Shown here in pieces: positions 36,145 to 44,728 of a stretch of DNA of 64,000 nt. Within the stretch, counting starts at the first letter, position 1. Each line of letters begins with the position of its first letter. The stretch spans positions 310,001 to 374,000 of the forward strand of contig JALUXC010000012.1 of NCBI GenBank assembly GCA_027019165.1, given 5' to 3'. The notes under the pieces are model-generated. The model worked only from the letters and a program-made list of their open reading frames with translations. It did no database searches and had not been told where the DNA came from. The DNA is from Pseudophaeobacter sp. (GTDB lineage: Bacteria; Pseudomonadota; Alphaproteobacteria; Rhodobacterales; Rhodobacteraceae). The translations under genes were made by a program, and so were the position numbers.

Positions 36145-37560
36145 ATGAACAGATATCCCCGCAACATGATCGGCTATGGGGCGACACCTCCCGATGCGGC
36201 CTGGCCGGGGTCGGCAAAGATCGCGGTGCAGTTCGTCCTGAACTATGAGGAGGGCGGAGAGAACTCTGTTTTGCACGACGATGCCGCTTCCGAGGCTTTT
36301 TTGTCTGATATTGCCGGGGCAGCGCCCTGGCCGGGGCAGCGGCACTGGAACATGGAGTCGATCTATGAATACGGCGCGCGCGCGGGCTTCTGGCGGCTGC
36401 ATCGCCTGTTCACTGGCGCCGGTATTCCGGTGACGATCTATGGCGTGGCCAGCGCGCTGGCGCGCTCACCCGAACAGGTGGCAGCCATGAAAGACGCCGG
36501 GTGGGAGATCGCTAGCCACGGGCTGAAATGGGTCGAGCACAAGGACATGCCCGAGGATGAGGAGCGCGCCGCCATTGCCGAGGCGATCCGCCTTCACACC
36601 GAAGTTGTCGGCACCCGACCGCGCGGCTGGTACACTGGGCGCTGCAGCGTCAATACCGTGCGCCTCGTCGCGGAAGAGGGCGGGTTCGACTATATATCGG
36701 ACACTTATGATGATGATCTGCCCTACTGGCTGGAAGCGGGAGAGCGTGACCAGCTGATCATTCCCTATACGCTCGAAGCCAACGACATGCGGTTTGCAAC
36801 AGCTCCGGGGTACATTACCGGGGAGCAGTTCTTTCAGTACCTGAAGGACGCCTTTGACGTGCTCTATGCCGAAGGCAAAGAAGGCGCGCCCAAGATGATG
36901 TCTGTTGGTCTGCATTGCCGTCTGATCGGGCGCCCCGGCAAGGCGGCGGGACTGAAGCGTTTCATCGACTACATCCAATCCTTTGATGGAGTCTGGTGTC
37001 CGCGCCGCATCGATATTGCCGAGCATTGGGCGCAGGCGCATCCGCATCATCGCCGTATGCGTCCCAGCCAGATGGCACGTGAAGACTTTGTTGCTGCCTA
37101 TGGTGGGATATTCGAGCACTCCCTCTGGATTGCCGAGAGGGCCTTTGACCTCGAACTTGGGCCTGCTCATGATACGGCAACTGGCCTACACAATGCGCTG
37201 TGCCGTATGTTCCGCTCTGCCAGTGAAGAAGAGCGGCTTGGCGTTTTGAGCGCGCACCCAGATCTGGCCGGGAAACTGGCGGCCGCCAAACGCCTGACGG
37301 CCGAAAGCACGTCTGAGCAGGCCAGTGCGGGGCTGGATGCGTTGACGGATGAAGAACGGGAGGCTTTCACGCGGCTCAACGCGGCTTACGTGGAGAAACA
37401 CGGCTTTCCCTTCATCATCGCCGTGCGCGATCACGACAAGGCATCCATCCTGGCGGCCTTTGAGCGGCGTGTCGACAATGAACGTCAGACGGAATTCGAC
37501 GAAGCTTGCCGACAGGTGGAGCGTATCGCGGAGTTTCGCCTGAAGGATCTTTTGCCATGA
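36145..37560 (+). CDS. puuE: Fused allantoinase (PuuE) and OHCU decarboxylase (UraD)
   Basis: 471 residues. Residues 1 to about 300 are a polysaccharide-deacetylase-fold, cofactor-independent allantoinase: [14 protein letters not shown] at the start, NYEEGGEN and the [12 protein letters not shown] segment. The rest is UraD, with HPDLAGKL (catalytic His) and [11 protein letters not shown]. UraD converts OHCU to S-allantoin and PuuE opens it to allantoate, so the fusion handles two consecutive steps. Similar fusions occur in related bacteria. I chose the ATG at 36145 (MNRYPRN). Its stop overlaps the allA start (ATGA). Confidence 0.9.
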   Translation: MNRYPRNMIGYGATPPDAAWPGSAKIAVQFVLNYEEGGENSVLHDDAASEAFLSDIAGAAPWPGQRHWNMESIYEYGARAGFWRLHRLFTGAGIPVTIYGVASALARSPEQVAAMKDAGWEIASHGLKWVEHKDMPEDEERAAIAEAIRLHTEVVGTRPRGWYTGRCSVNTVRLVAEEGGFDYISDTYDDDLPYWLEAGERDQLIIPYTLEANDMRFATAPGYITGEQFFQYLKDAFDVLYAEGKEGAPKMMSVGLHCRLIGRPGKAAGLKRFIDYIQSFDGVWCPRRIDIAEHWAQAHPHHRRMRPSQMAREDFVAAYGGIFEHSLWIAERAFDLELGPAHDTATGLHNALCRMFRSASEEERLGVLSAHPDLAGKLAAAKRLTAESTSEQASAGLDALTDEEREAFTRLNAAYVEKHGFPFIIAVRDHDKASILAAFERRVDNERQTEFDEACRQVERIAEFRLKDLLP

Positions 37561-38045
37561 GCGAGGTCATAGAGATCCAGCCGATCAGCGCCGAAGCCTT
37601 CCGGCCCTTTGGCGATCTGATCGATACCTCTGGCGCGCCCGACAAGATGATCAACCAAGGGTTTTGTGTACGGTATCACGATCGGGCACAGATGGATTTT
37701 GCGGACGGGCGCGCGGGCCTGAGCCTGTTTAATGCCGAGCCACGGTCCTTGCCGCTCAAACTTGAGATGATGGAGCGTCACCCGGAGGGGAGTCAGGCCT
37801 TCATTCCCATGAGCGAACACGGGTTTCTTGTCATCGTTGCCATAGACTTGGGCAATCTGCCCGGACAGCCGCTGGCCTTTGAGACAGAACCGGGACAAGC
37901 CATCAATTTCCATCGTGGCACCTGGCACGGGGTGCTTGTGCCTTTGTCCGCACCGGGCCTTTTTGCAGTGGTGGACCGCATCGGCTCGGGCGCCAATCTG
38001 CAGGAGCATTGGTTCGAAATCCCCTATGAGGTGAGGCGCCCCTAG
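37557..38045 (+). CDS. allA: Ureidoglycolate lyase
   Basis: The 162-residue product contains the AllA motifs: an N-terminal EAFRPFGDLIDT segment, the PMSEHGFLVIVA core and RGTWHGVLVPL. It cleaves ureidoglycolate to glyoxylate and urea. The ATG at 37557 overlaps the puuE-uraD stop as ATGA. The stop codon TAG lies in the loop of a terminator hairpin. It follows, in pathway order, AllE encoded at 41429. Confidence 0.92.
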   Translation: MSEVIEIQPISAEAFRPFGDLIDTSGAPDKMINQGFCVRYHDRAQMDFADGRAGLSLFNAEPRSLPLKLEMMERHPEGSQAFIPMSEHGFLVIVAIDLGNLPGQPLAFETEPGQAINFHRGTWHGVLVPLSAPGLFAVVDRIGSGANLQEHWFEIPYEVRRP

Positions 38046-38066
38046 CAGGCGCCTCACTCCTTTTTT
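38031..38066 (+). terminator. Rho-independent terminator overlapping the end of allA
   Basis: Ten-base arms (gtgaggcgcc / ggcgcctcac) at 38031-38040 and 38048-38057 enclose the allA stop codon. After the spacer tcc, six T residues follow at 38061-38066. It should end the puuE-uraD-allA transcript before the permease gene. Confidence 0.85.
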
Positions 38067-38127
38067 AAGCCGCCCGGTCAGAGGCGGAGAACACAAGACG
38101 ACATAAAAGACCAACAGAAGAGGGAAA

Positions 38128-39561
38128 ATGAAAATGGCAGATGGTTCCATCGGGACGGCAGCTCAGCTGCGCGATCCGAACTTTACACCACCGCTGTCCA
38201 AGGCGGTGCCGCTGGGCATCCAGCATGTTTTGGCAATGTTCGTGTCCAATGTGACCCCTGCGATCATTGTCGCGGGGGCGGCTGGCTTTGGCTTTGGCTC
38301 CAACTCGCCGGATTTCCCGGAACTCCTGTACATGATCCAGATGTCCATGCTTTTTGCCGGTGTGGCGACGCTGCTCCAGACAATTACCTTGGGGCCAGTT
38401 GGCGCGGCGCTGCCGATCGTGCAGGGCACGAGCTTTGCCTTCCTGCCAATCATGATCCCGCTTGTGGCGGGAAAAGGCGTGGATGCGCTGGGCGCGCTTT
38501 ATGGCGGTGTGCTTATTGGCGGGCTGTTCCATGCGGCTCTTGGCCTGTTTATCGGCAAGATCCGTTTTGCACTGCCGCCTTTGGTGACCGGCCTTGTGGT
38601 GACGATGATCGGGCTCGCGCTGGTCAAAGTTGGAATTCAATATGCTGCGGGCGGTGTTCCTGCCATCGGCAAGCCCGAGTATGGCTCACTTCTGAACTGG
38701 TCAGCGGCGCTGATCGTGATCTTTGCAACGCTGGGCCTCAAGTTCTTTGCGCGTGGGATGCTCTCCGTCTCTGCTGTTCTTTTGGGTTTGCTGGTTGGCT
38801 ACATCTATGCGCTCATGGTGGGTATGGTCAGCTTTGAGGCGATAGGAACCAGCTGGTCGCGCGCGGCGGGCTTTGCGCTGCCGATGCCGTTCAAATACGG
38901 GTTCGAGTTTTCCTTTGCCGCCATCATCGGGTTCTGCCTCATGGCGTTTGTCTCTGCGGTAGAGACGGTGGGCGATGTGAGCGGGATCACCCGTGGTGGT
39001 GCGGGGCGTGAGGCCACGGACAAGGAGATTGCCGGCGCGACCTATGCGGACGGTTTTGGCACGGCCATCGCCGGTGTCTTTGGCGGCTTGCCGAATACCT
39101 CCTTCAGTCAGAATGTCGGCCTGATTGCCATGACCGGTGTGATGAGCCGCCACGTCGTGACCTGCGGGGCGATTTTCCTGATCATCTGCGGGCTGGTCCC
39201 CAAAGTGGGCGCCATTATCCGCACCATTCCGATCGAGGTGCTCGGCGGCGGCGTGATCGTCATGTTCGGCATGGTCGTTGCAGCCGGCATTTCGATGCTG
39301 TCGGATGTGAACTGGAACCGGCGGAACATGGTGATCTTTGCGATCTCGCTTTCGGTGGGGCTTGGTCTGCAGCTGGAGCCTGGTGCTGTGCAGTATCTGC
39401 CCGATACGCTGCGTATCCTGATGACCAGCGGTTTGCTGCCTGCAGCGGTAATTGCCATCGTTTTGAACCTGGTTCTGCCCGAGGAACTTGCGGAGAGCGC
39501 GACGGAAGAAGTCTCCGGCGGTTTGGCCGGGCATGGGCAAGGCAGCCTTGGCGGCAAGTGA
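38128..39561 (+). CDS. NCS2-family nucleobase:cation symporter, probable urate/xanthine permease
   Basis: The 477-residue membrane protein has about 14 hydrophobic segments and the NAT signature QNVGLIAMTGVMSR near residues 330-343. ETVGDVSG near 289 is the conserved substrate-site segment. Its place inside the urate gene block suggests urate or xanthine as substrate (UacT/PucJK-like), an inference from context. GAGGGAAA precedes the ATG at 38128; an ATG two codons later is possible. Confidence 0.88.
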   Translation: MKMADGSIGTAAQLRDPNFTPPLSKAVPLGIQHVLAMFVSNVTPAIIVAGAAGFGFGSNSPDFPELLYMIQMSMLFAGVATLLQTITLGPVGAALPIVQGTSFAFLPIMIPLVAGKGVDALGALYGGVLIGGLFHAALGLFIGKIRFALPPLVTGLVVTMIGLALVKVGIQYAAGGVPAIGKPEYGSLLNWSAALIVIFATLGLKFFARGMLSVSAVLLGLLVGYIYALMVGMVSFEAIGTSWSRAAGFALPMPFKYGFEFSFAAIIGFCLMAFVSAVETVGDVSGITRGGAGREATDKEIAGATYADGFGTAIAGVFGGLPNTSFSQNVGLIAMTGVMSRHVVTCGAIFLIICGLVPKVGAIIRTIPIEVLGGGVIVMFGMVVAAGISMLSDVNWNRRNMVIFAISLSVGLGLQLEPGAVQYLPDTLRILMTSGLLPAAVIAIVLNLVLPEELAESATEEVSGGLAGHGQGSLGGK

Positions 39562-39898
39562 TTGACTTGAGGGAGCAGGCGGCTCCCGCCTGACCTGCAA
39601 TCATCGAAGATGATCTGGTCCAGTTGGGCCCGGCGCCGCGCCATCGCGCGGCGCTTTTCCTATGCTGCAAGGTGCTGCTTGAGCAAATCTGTCACTAGGC
39701 AATGGCAAGTGGTGTGGTTTGGGCCTGACCGCATGGACGACCCGCGCAGCGCGCATTCGCTTGGCTGTCCATGAACGAAATGTAGGCCGCTCGAATTGGC
39801 GCCGGGCGCACCGCGCTTGCGCGGTGCCGGGCCCAACTGCGGAGGTCCTTTTTCGCTGAAAAAGGGGCTAAGGCAGGCGGGAGATTTCCGGCGCTGGA
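39562..39898. other. 337-base intergenic region with two copies of a repeated GC hairpin
   Basis: No gene is visible between the permease and the convergent gap gene. Copy one: flank cagttgggcccgg then arms gcgccgcgc / gcgcggcgc at 39633-39654 with TTTT after. Copy two, reversed: arms gcaccgcgc / gcgcggtgc at 39808-39827, followed by the complementary flank ccgggcccaactg. Together they would terminate both strands. The 39660-39800 stretch between them holds nothing recognisable. Confidence 0.6.
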
Positions 39899-40885
39899 TC
39901 AGCCTGCGGTCATCAACCTGGCGACATCCAGCATGCGGGCCGAGAACCCCCATTCGTTGTCATACCAGCCAAAAAGGCGGATCTGCTTGTCGCCTACAGA
40001 ACGGGTTTCGGGGCCGGCCAGAACAAGGGACTCAGGGCGCGCCCGCAGGTCTGATGACACAAGTGGCTGTTCTGTCCAGCCAAGTTGCGACGAGCGACTT
40101 ACGGCTGTTTTCAAAATCTCAAGCCTGGCAGCCTCGGGGGCAGGATTTTGAAGCTGGGCCACCAGATCTACGGCCGAAACGCTTGCGGTAGGGACCCGCA
40201 CAGCGGCACCGCTGATCCGGCCTTTTAGATGCGGCAAGACCTCGTCGATAAGATGCATGGCAGATGTCGTGGTCGGGACCATCGACATGGCCGCACCACG
40301 GGAGCGTGCGAAATCGCCGCGGGGCGCATCGACCAAAGGCTGAGAATTGGTGTAGCAATGGATCGTGGTCATATGGGCGCTTTCGATCCCGAACAGACCA
40401 TCCAGAACCTTGAGAAGAGGGGCCAGCCCATTGGTGGTGCAGGAGGCATTCGAAACGATCTGTGCATCCCCCAGCGTGTCTTCGTTGGCGCCCAAGACGA
40501 TGGTCCGCTCGGCTGCGGGAGAGGGGCCAGAGATCAGAACCTTGTGCGCTCCGGCTGTGATCCCGCGCCGGGCCACATCCGAGGTTCGTGCGATACCGGT
40601 GCACTCAAGGACAACATCGACGCCAGAAAGGTCTACTGAGGTCAGGTTGGCTTCCTGACTGAACGCAATCTCGCGCTCCATGATACGCAGGGAGCCTTGC
40701 CCGATGGTGACCTCGCCTGGCGAGGGGCCGTAGGTGCTGTCGTACTGAATGAGATAGGCGCAGAGATCGATTGGTGCGATATCGTTGATCCGGACGATCT
40801 CAACATCTTCATTCCCCGGCTGCGTGAGCACTTGCCGCAGGATGGCCCGGCCAATGCGACCGAATCCGTTGATGGCGATTTTCAT
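39899..40885 (-). CDS. gap: Glyceraldehyde-3-phosphate dehydrogenase (type I)
   Basis: The 328-residue protein opens with the NAD-binding INGFGRIGR and contains SNASCTTNG, whose Cys is the catalytic nucleophile. WYDNEWGFSARM near the C-terminus is the conserved NAD/phosphate region. It interconverts glyceraldehyde-3-phosphate and 1,3-bisphosphoglycerate. The ATG at 40885 follows GGAGAAAAG. Erythrose-4-phosphate dehydrogenase (Epd) is the nearest alternative. It is odd to find it within the purine genes; a second copy elsewhere in the genome is likely. Confidence 0.88.
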   Translation of the reverse strand: MKIAINGFGRIGRAILRQVLTQPGNEDVEIVRINDIAPIDLCAYLIQYDSTYGPSPGEVTIGQGSLRIMEREIAFSQEANLTSVDLSGVDVVLECTGIARTSDVARRGITAGAHKVLISGPSPAAERTIVLGANEDTLGDAQIVSNASCTTNGLAPLLKVLDGLFGIESAHMTTIHCYTNSQPLVDAPRGDFARSRGAAMSMVPTTTSAMHLIDEVLPHLKGRISGAAVRVPTASVSAVDLVAQLQNPAPEAARLEILKTAVSRSSQLGWTEQPLVSSDLRARPESLVLAGPETRSVGDKQIRLFGWYDNEWGFSARMLDVARLMTAG

Positions 40886-40984
40886 GGTCTTTTCTCCGGC
40901 CGTAGGGCGGTGCACCGAAATGGAAACAGCAGCGCATGGCCTGATTGGATGAATGTCTGAGGTGAGATGTCGAAGAGAAAGGAA

Positions 40985-41332
40985 CTATTTTGAAGGGCAG
41001 TGGAGCGCGCCGATGTATGTCCCTGAGATCGTTCTCACCAGCGTGTCGCGTTTCAGCTGGCAGCCTGTTGCCGCGCGAAAGGCACGCGCAGCCTGCCGCG
41101 CTCCGATAAAGGCCGGTGGGCGAAAGGGAATCAGCTCTGTATTGAGACGTGTCGCCTCATAGCGGCCCGGAAAAGTCTCAGAAGGGGCAACCTGCCAGTC
41201 GCGGCCCAGGATCCTGACCTGAGTGGACACAGTGTCTTTCGCGGCAACCGGTTTCGCCGCGGACAGACCTGCGCCCAGGGCGCAGACAAAGCAAAAGGTT
41301 CGAAGAATGGCCGGGGCAAAAGCAACAGTCAT
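40985..41332 (-). CDS. Small secreted protein of unknown function
   Basis: 115 residues with a convincing signal peptide (FCFVCALGAGLSA then a cleavage-like AKPVAA region) and an AGGAG site at good spacing before the ATG at 41332. The mature part is about 85 residues with two cysteines near the C-terminus (GCQLKRD and the final HCPSK region) that could form a disulphide. I do not recognise the family. It lies between gap and allE, both on the same strand. Confidence 0.6.
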   Translation of the reverse strand: MTVAFAPAILRTFCFVCALGAGLSAAKPVAAKDTVSTQVRILGRDWQVAPSETFPGRYEATRLNTELIPFRPPAFIGARQAARAFRAATGCQLKRDTLVRTISGTYIGALHCPSK

Positions 41333-41428
41333 CTGACGGCTCCTGATGGCAAGATATGAGCGCAGCCTAGCGAAGCTGCGCCGGTTTGCAATGGGGGCTG
41401 CCGGAAAAAGCCGATCTTGGCTTCTCCC

Positions 41429-42253
41429 TTACAAAGACAGCGGCATATGACGGTTCACATCCTTGTAAAGGAGATAGCGGAACCGGCCTGGCCCGCCTGC
41501 ATAACAGGCCTGCGGGCAAAAGGCGCGCAGCCACATGAAGTCTCCGGCTTCGACCTCGACCCAATCCTGATTGAGCCGGTAGACGGCCTTGCCTTCAAGA
41601 ACAAAAAGCCCGTGCTCCATCACATGGGTTTCAGCAAAGGGAATTGTGCCACCGGGTTCAAAGGTGACGATGGTGACATGCATGTCATGGGCCAGATCCT
41701 CGGGGTCCATGAAACGTGTGGTGCCCCAACGGCCATCTGTGCCTGGCATCATGTTGGGGGCGAGATCCTGCTCATTGACCGTAAAGAAGGCCGGGGCTGA
41801 CTTGCCTGGCGCGCTTTGCCAGTGTTTGCGGATCCAGTGAAAGGATGCGGGCTCTTGCCCCCTGTTGTGCAAGGCCCAATTGCTGCCCGGGGGCACATAG
41901 GCAAAGCTGCCTGCGCTCAAACTGTGCGCAGTGCCATCAATGGTCAGTTCAATCTGCCCGGCGGTGACAAACAGTGCCCCCTGGGCCTTCTCATCGGTCT
42001 CGGGCACCTCAGAGCCGCCACCCGGTCGCAGCTCGACGATATACTGCGAGAAAGTCTCGGCAAATCCGCTGAGCGGACGGGCAATCACCCACATGCGCAT
42101 GCCGTCCCAGCCCGGCAGAACTGAGGTAACAATGTCTTGCATGGTGCCTTTGGGAATGACGGCATAGGCCTCTGTGAATACCGCGCGCCCGGTGAGCAAC
42201 TGGTCCTGCCCGGGGTGGCCACCGTTTGGTGTGAAATAGCTGCGGTCTGTCAT
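41429..42253 (-). CDS. allE: (S)-Ureidoglycine aminohydrolase (bicupin)
   Basis: 274 residues from the ATG at 42253, preceded by AAGGAAGAA. Two cupin modules are visible; the second has THVMEHGLFVLEGKAVYRLN and the first GQIELTIDG and YVPPGSNW. AllE converts ureidoglycine to ureidoglycolate plus ammonia, using manganese, and so supplies AllA. It lies after allA in pathway order but is transcribed from its own strand, next to an IclR regulator on the same strand. Confidence 0.87.
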   Translation of the reverse strand: MTDRSYFTPNGGHPGQDQLLTGRAVFTEAYAVIPKGTMQDIVTSVLPGWDGMRMWVIARPLSGFAETFSQYIVELRPGGGSEVPETDEKAQGALFVTAGQIELTIDGTAHSLSAGSFAYVPPGSNWALHNRGQEPASFHWIRKHWQSAPGKSAPAFFTVNEQDLAPNMMPGTDGRWGTTRFMDPEDLAHDMHVTIVTFEPGGTIPFAETHVMEHGLFVLEGKAVYRLNQDWVEVEAGDFMWLRAFCPQACYAGGPGRFRYLLYKDVNRHMPLSL

Positions 42254-42418
42254 GCTGTGTTCTTCCTTCCACGGCCCTTTGGTCAGGCTTGGTGCAATCC
42301 GCGCGTGTGGCGCAGGTTTTCGCTTAACTATGGGCCTGCTCCGCCGCGCCTCCAAGCTGCGGCGGGACGAAAACAACCTTCGTGATAATTTGAATATCGG
42401 GTAGCGCTTGACGGGCCG

Positions 42419-43195
42419 TCACAGAGACTCGACTGCCCGCGATTGCCGCAAGTCACCCGCGCAGACCTGAAGCCCACGCAAAAGTGATTCGCTGTCCTTC
42501 TGCGGGCTTTGTCCACGGGGGAGGGAGGCGCCGACAACGATCGGTGTGCGTCCCGGCGCCGACACCGGCACGGCAAGACCAAGTATTCCGGGTTCAAATT
42601 CGCTGTCGGTCAGAGACCAGCCTTGGCTTCGGGCCAGATTGATCTGTTCCCCGATCTCCATGGGGTCCGTGAGAGAAAGTTCTGTGTGGCGCGGGATGGG
42701 GACGCGCGCGAGCGTGCTTTCCAGCTCTTCCAGCGGCAGCCCGGCCAAGAGCATCCGCCCCAAGCTGGTATGGACGAGTGGAATATGGGAGCCGGCTGTA
42801 AACCCGTGCGTCACCGGCCCCTGGTCTACAGTAGATTGAGCCAGAACAAGCACCCGGTCCTGATCCAGAATGCACAGGGTGATTCCCACATCCAGCGCTC
42901 GGGCATGCTGGTTCAGCACAGGCTGAACACGGCGGCCAAACTGGTTGGCTTGCAAAAATCCTCCGGCCAAAGCCAAAACGCGCGGTGTCAGCGAAAGCAT
43001 GCGGCCGTCCTGGCGCAGATATCCCGCCTGCACCAGGGTCAGCGCCCCGCGCCGGGCTGTGGCGCGGTCCTGTCCTGTGCGTCGGGCAATCTCAGCAAGG
43101 GTAAGGCTGGGGGTCTCGGCATCGAACACGGCCAGAACGCTCAGGCCCTTGGCAAAGCTGGAGGAGATGTTTCGATCTTGAGGTGTCTTGGTCAT
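42419..43195 (-). CDS. IclR-family transcriptional regulator
   Basis: The 258-residue protein has the N-terminal winged helix (SFAKGLSVLAVFD, LTLAEIARRTGQDRATARRG) and a C-terminal effector domain with the LGRMLLA and PLVHTSLGRM landmarks of IclR/PcaR proteins. The ATG is at 43195. It diverges from the Rieske oxygenase gene, and the 148-base gap holds two direct repeats of tggttcgta. It most likely regulates that oxygenase and possibly itself or allE. The effector is unknown. Confidence 0.88.
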   Translation of the reverse strand: MTKTPQDRNISSSFAKGLSVLAVFDAETPSLTLAEIARRTGQDRATARRGALTLVQAGYLRQDGRMLSLTPRVLALAGGFLQANQFGRRVQPVLNQHARALDVGITLCILDQDRVLVLAQSTVDQGPVTHGFTAGSHIPLVHTSLGRMLLAGLPLEELESTLARVPIPRHTELSLTDPMEIGEQINLARSQGWSLTDSEFEPGILGLAVPVSAPGRTPIVVGASLPRGQSPQKDSESLLRGLQVCAGDLRQSRAVESL

Positions 43196-43260
43196 GTGCC
43201 TGATGCCTGGAATTCAAAATGAGGGGCCCTCTTGACAGGCAAGGCGGGTCCGCGCAGAAA

Positions 43261-43290
43261 TGGTTCGTATATAGTTCTATTGGTTCGTAA
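43261..43290. promoter_or_regulatory. Paired direct repeats, candidate IclR operator
   Basis: tggttcgta occurs at 43261-43269 and again at 43281-43289, exactly 20 bases apart (about two helical turns). They lie between the divergent iclR-type and Rieske genes. TTGACA at 43232-43237 may be part of a promoter, but no good -10 sits at 17 bases from it. Regulatory use is an inference. Confidence 0.45.
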
Positions 43291-43343
43291 TACGCACATA
43301 GTCAAGACCTGTTCGCGAAATTGCCAGCAAAAGGACCGAAGCC

Positions 43344-44660
43344 ATGATCAGCCAGGAACTCAACGATAGTCTAACCCTTGTCGGAAAAGGCAGCGATGCC
43401 GGCGAAGTTTTGCGCAGATATTGGCAACCTGCCGCTCTTTTGGACGAATTGGAGCAGGGGAGGCCGGTGGTGCCGGTGCGCCTGCTTGGCGAGGATCTGG
43501 TGCTGTTCCGTGACAGCGAGGGACAGCTTGGCCTGATCGGGCGGCATTGTCCGCACCGGGGCGCGGACATGTGCTTTGGCCGGCTTGAGGACAACGGCTT
43601 GCGCTGTCCGTTTCATGGCTGGCACTTCAACCGCTCTGGGCAATGCGTCGAACAACCCGGCGAGCCCGAGGGCAGCCGGATGCACGAGAAGATCCAGACC
43701 GCCTCTTATCCGGTGGTCGAGAAGAACGGCATAATCTGGGCCTACATGGGGCCGGGAGAGCCGCCCGCTTTTCCCAATTTCGATTGCTTTCGCGCGCCGG
43801 ACACGCATGTCTTTGCCTTCAAGGGGCTGTGGGAATGCAACTGGCTGCAGGCGATGGAAGTGGGGATCGATCCGGCCCATGCCTCCTTCCTGCACCGGTT
43901 CTTGCAGGACGAAGATCCGGCCGACAGCTATGGCAAGCAGTTTCGCGACAAAGCCGGCAATACCGAGATCCCGATGACCAAGCTCTTGCGCGACTATCCG
44001 CGCCCGGACATTCAGGTGGATGAGGTCGACCACGGGCTCAAGATCACCGCCCTGCGTCACATGGAGGATGGGCGCACCCATGTGCGTGTGACCAACCAGA
44101 TCTTCCCCGAGGCGATTTGTATCCCGATGAGCCGGGAAATGACCATCACCCAGTGGCATGTGCCGATCGATGACGAGACCTGCTATTGGTATTCCATGTT
44201 CACCAGCTTTGACAAACCGGTGGACAAGGATCTGATGCGCGAGCAGCGCCTCAAGGAACACGTGCTGCCGAGCTATGCGCCGAAGAAGAACAAGCGCAAC
44301 AACTACGGCTATGATCCAAAAGAGCAGGAAAGCGAGACCTACACTGGCATGGGGCTTGATATCAACGTGCACGATCAGTGGGCGGTGGAAAGCATGGGCG
44401 CCATTCAGGACAGAACGCAGGAGCATCTGGGGAAGTCGGATGTGGCCATCATCCGCTATCGCCGCATGCTGCGCGCGGCCATTGCTGCCGTCAAAGAGGG
44501 ACGCGAGGGGGATCTTCCGATGCCGGATGGGCTGGACCTTGGGCAGATTTTCGGACCTATTTCCAATGACTCGATTGCGCAGGACGGTGATTGGCAAAAG
44601 GCGGCAGAAGAGGCGGACGATGCGCGCCGCAATTCATGCCCTTGGGATGCAAGCGTCTGA
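43344..44660 (+). CDS. Rieske-type aromatic ring-hydroxylating oxygenase, alpha subunit
   Basis: 438 residues with the [2Fe-2S] Rieske site C69-P-H71 ... C88-P-F-H91 and the mononuclear iron motif ... DPAHASFLH near 176-184. The length and absence of a beta subunit fit the phthalate-oxygenase-like group, which hydroxylates or demethylates aromatic or N-methyl substrates. The ATG at 43344 has AGGA upstream. No reductase or ferredoxin gene lies nearby, so the redox partner must come from elsewhere. The glutamine-synthetase-like gene downstream may act with it; the substrate is unknown. Confidence 0.85.
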   Translation: MISQELNDSLTLVGKGSDAGEVLRRYWQPAALLDELEQGRPVVPVRLLGEDLVLFRDSEGQLGLIGRHCPHRGADMCFGRLEDNGLRCPFHGWHFNRSGQCVEQPGEPEGSRMHEKIQTASYPVVEKNGIIWAYMGPGEPPAFPNFDCFRAPDTHVFAFKGLWECNWLQAMEVGIDPAHASFLHRFLQDEDPADSYGKQFRDKAGNTEIPMTKLLRDYPRPDIQVDEVDHGLKITALRHMEDGRTHVRVTNQIFPEAICIPMSREMTITQWHVPIDDETCYWYSMFTSFDKPVDKDLMREQRLKEHVLPSYAPKKNKRNNYGYDPKEQESETYTGMGLDINVHDQWAVESMGAIQDRTQEHLGKSDVAIIRYRRMLRAAIAAVKEGREGDLPMPDGLDLGQIFGPISNDSIAQDGDWQKAAEEADDARRNSCPWDASV

Positions 44661-44728
44661 CACGTCTTCGGGCGATCCGTTGAGCAGCCAGCGCCGGTTT
44701 TGCGGCGCGCAGCCATGAAAGAGGCGTG

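Noticed and set aside
43344-44660. Calling the Rieske protein glycine betaine demethylase GbcA
   Set aside because: No betaine or sarcosine genes adjacent and motifs do not distinguish it; left general.
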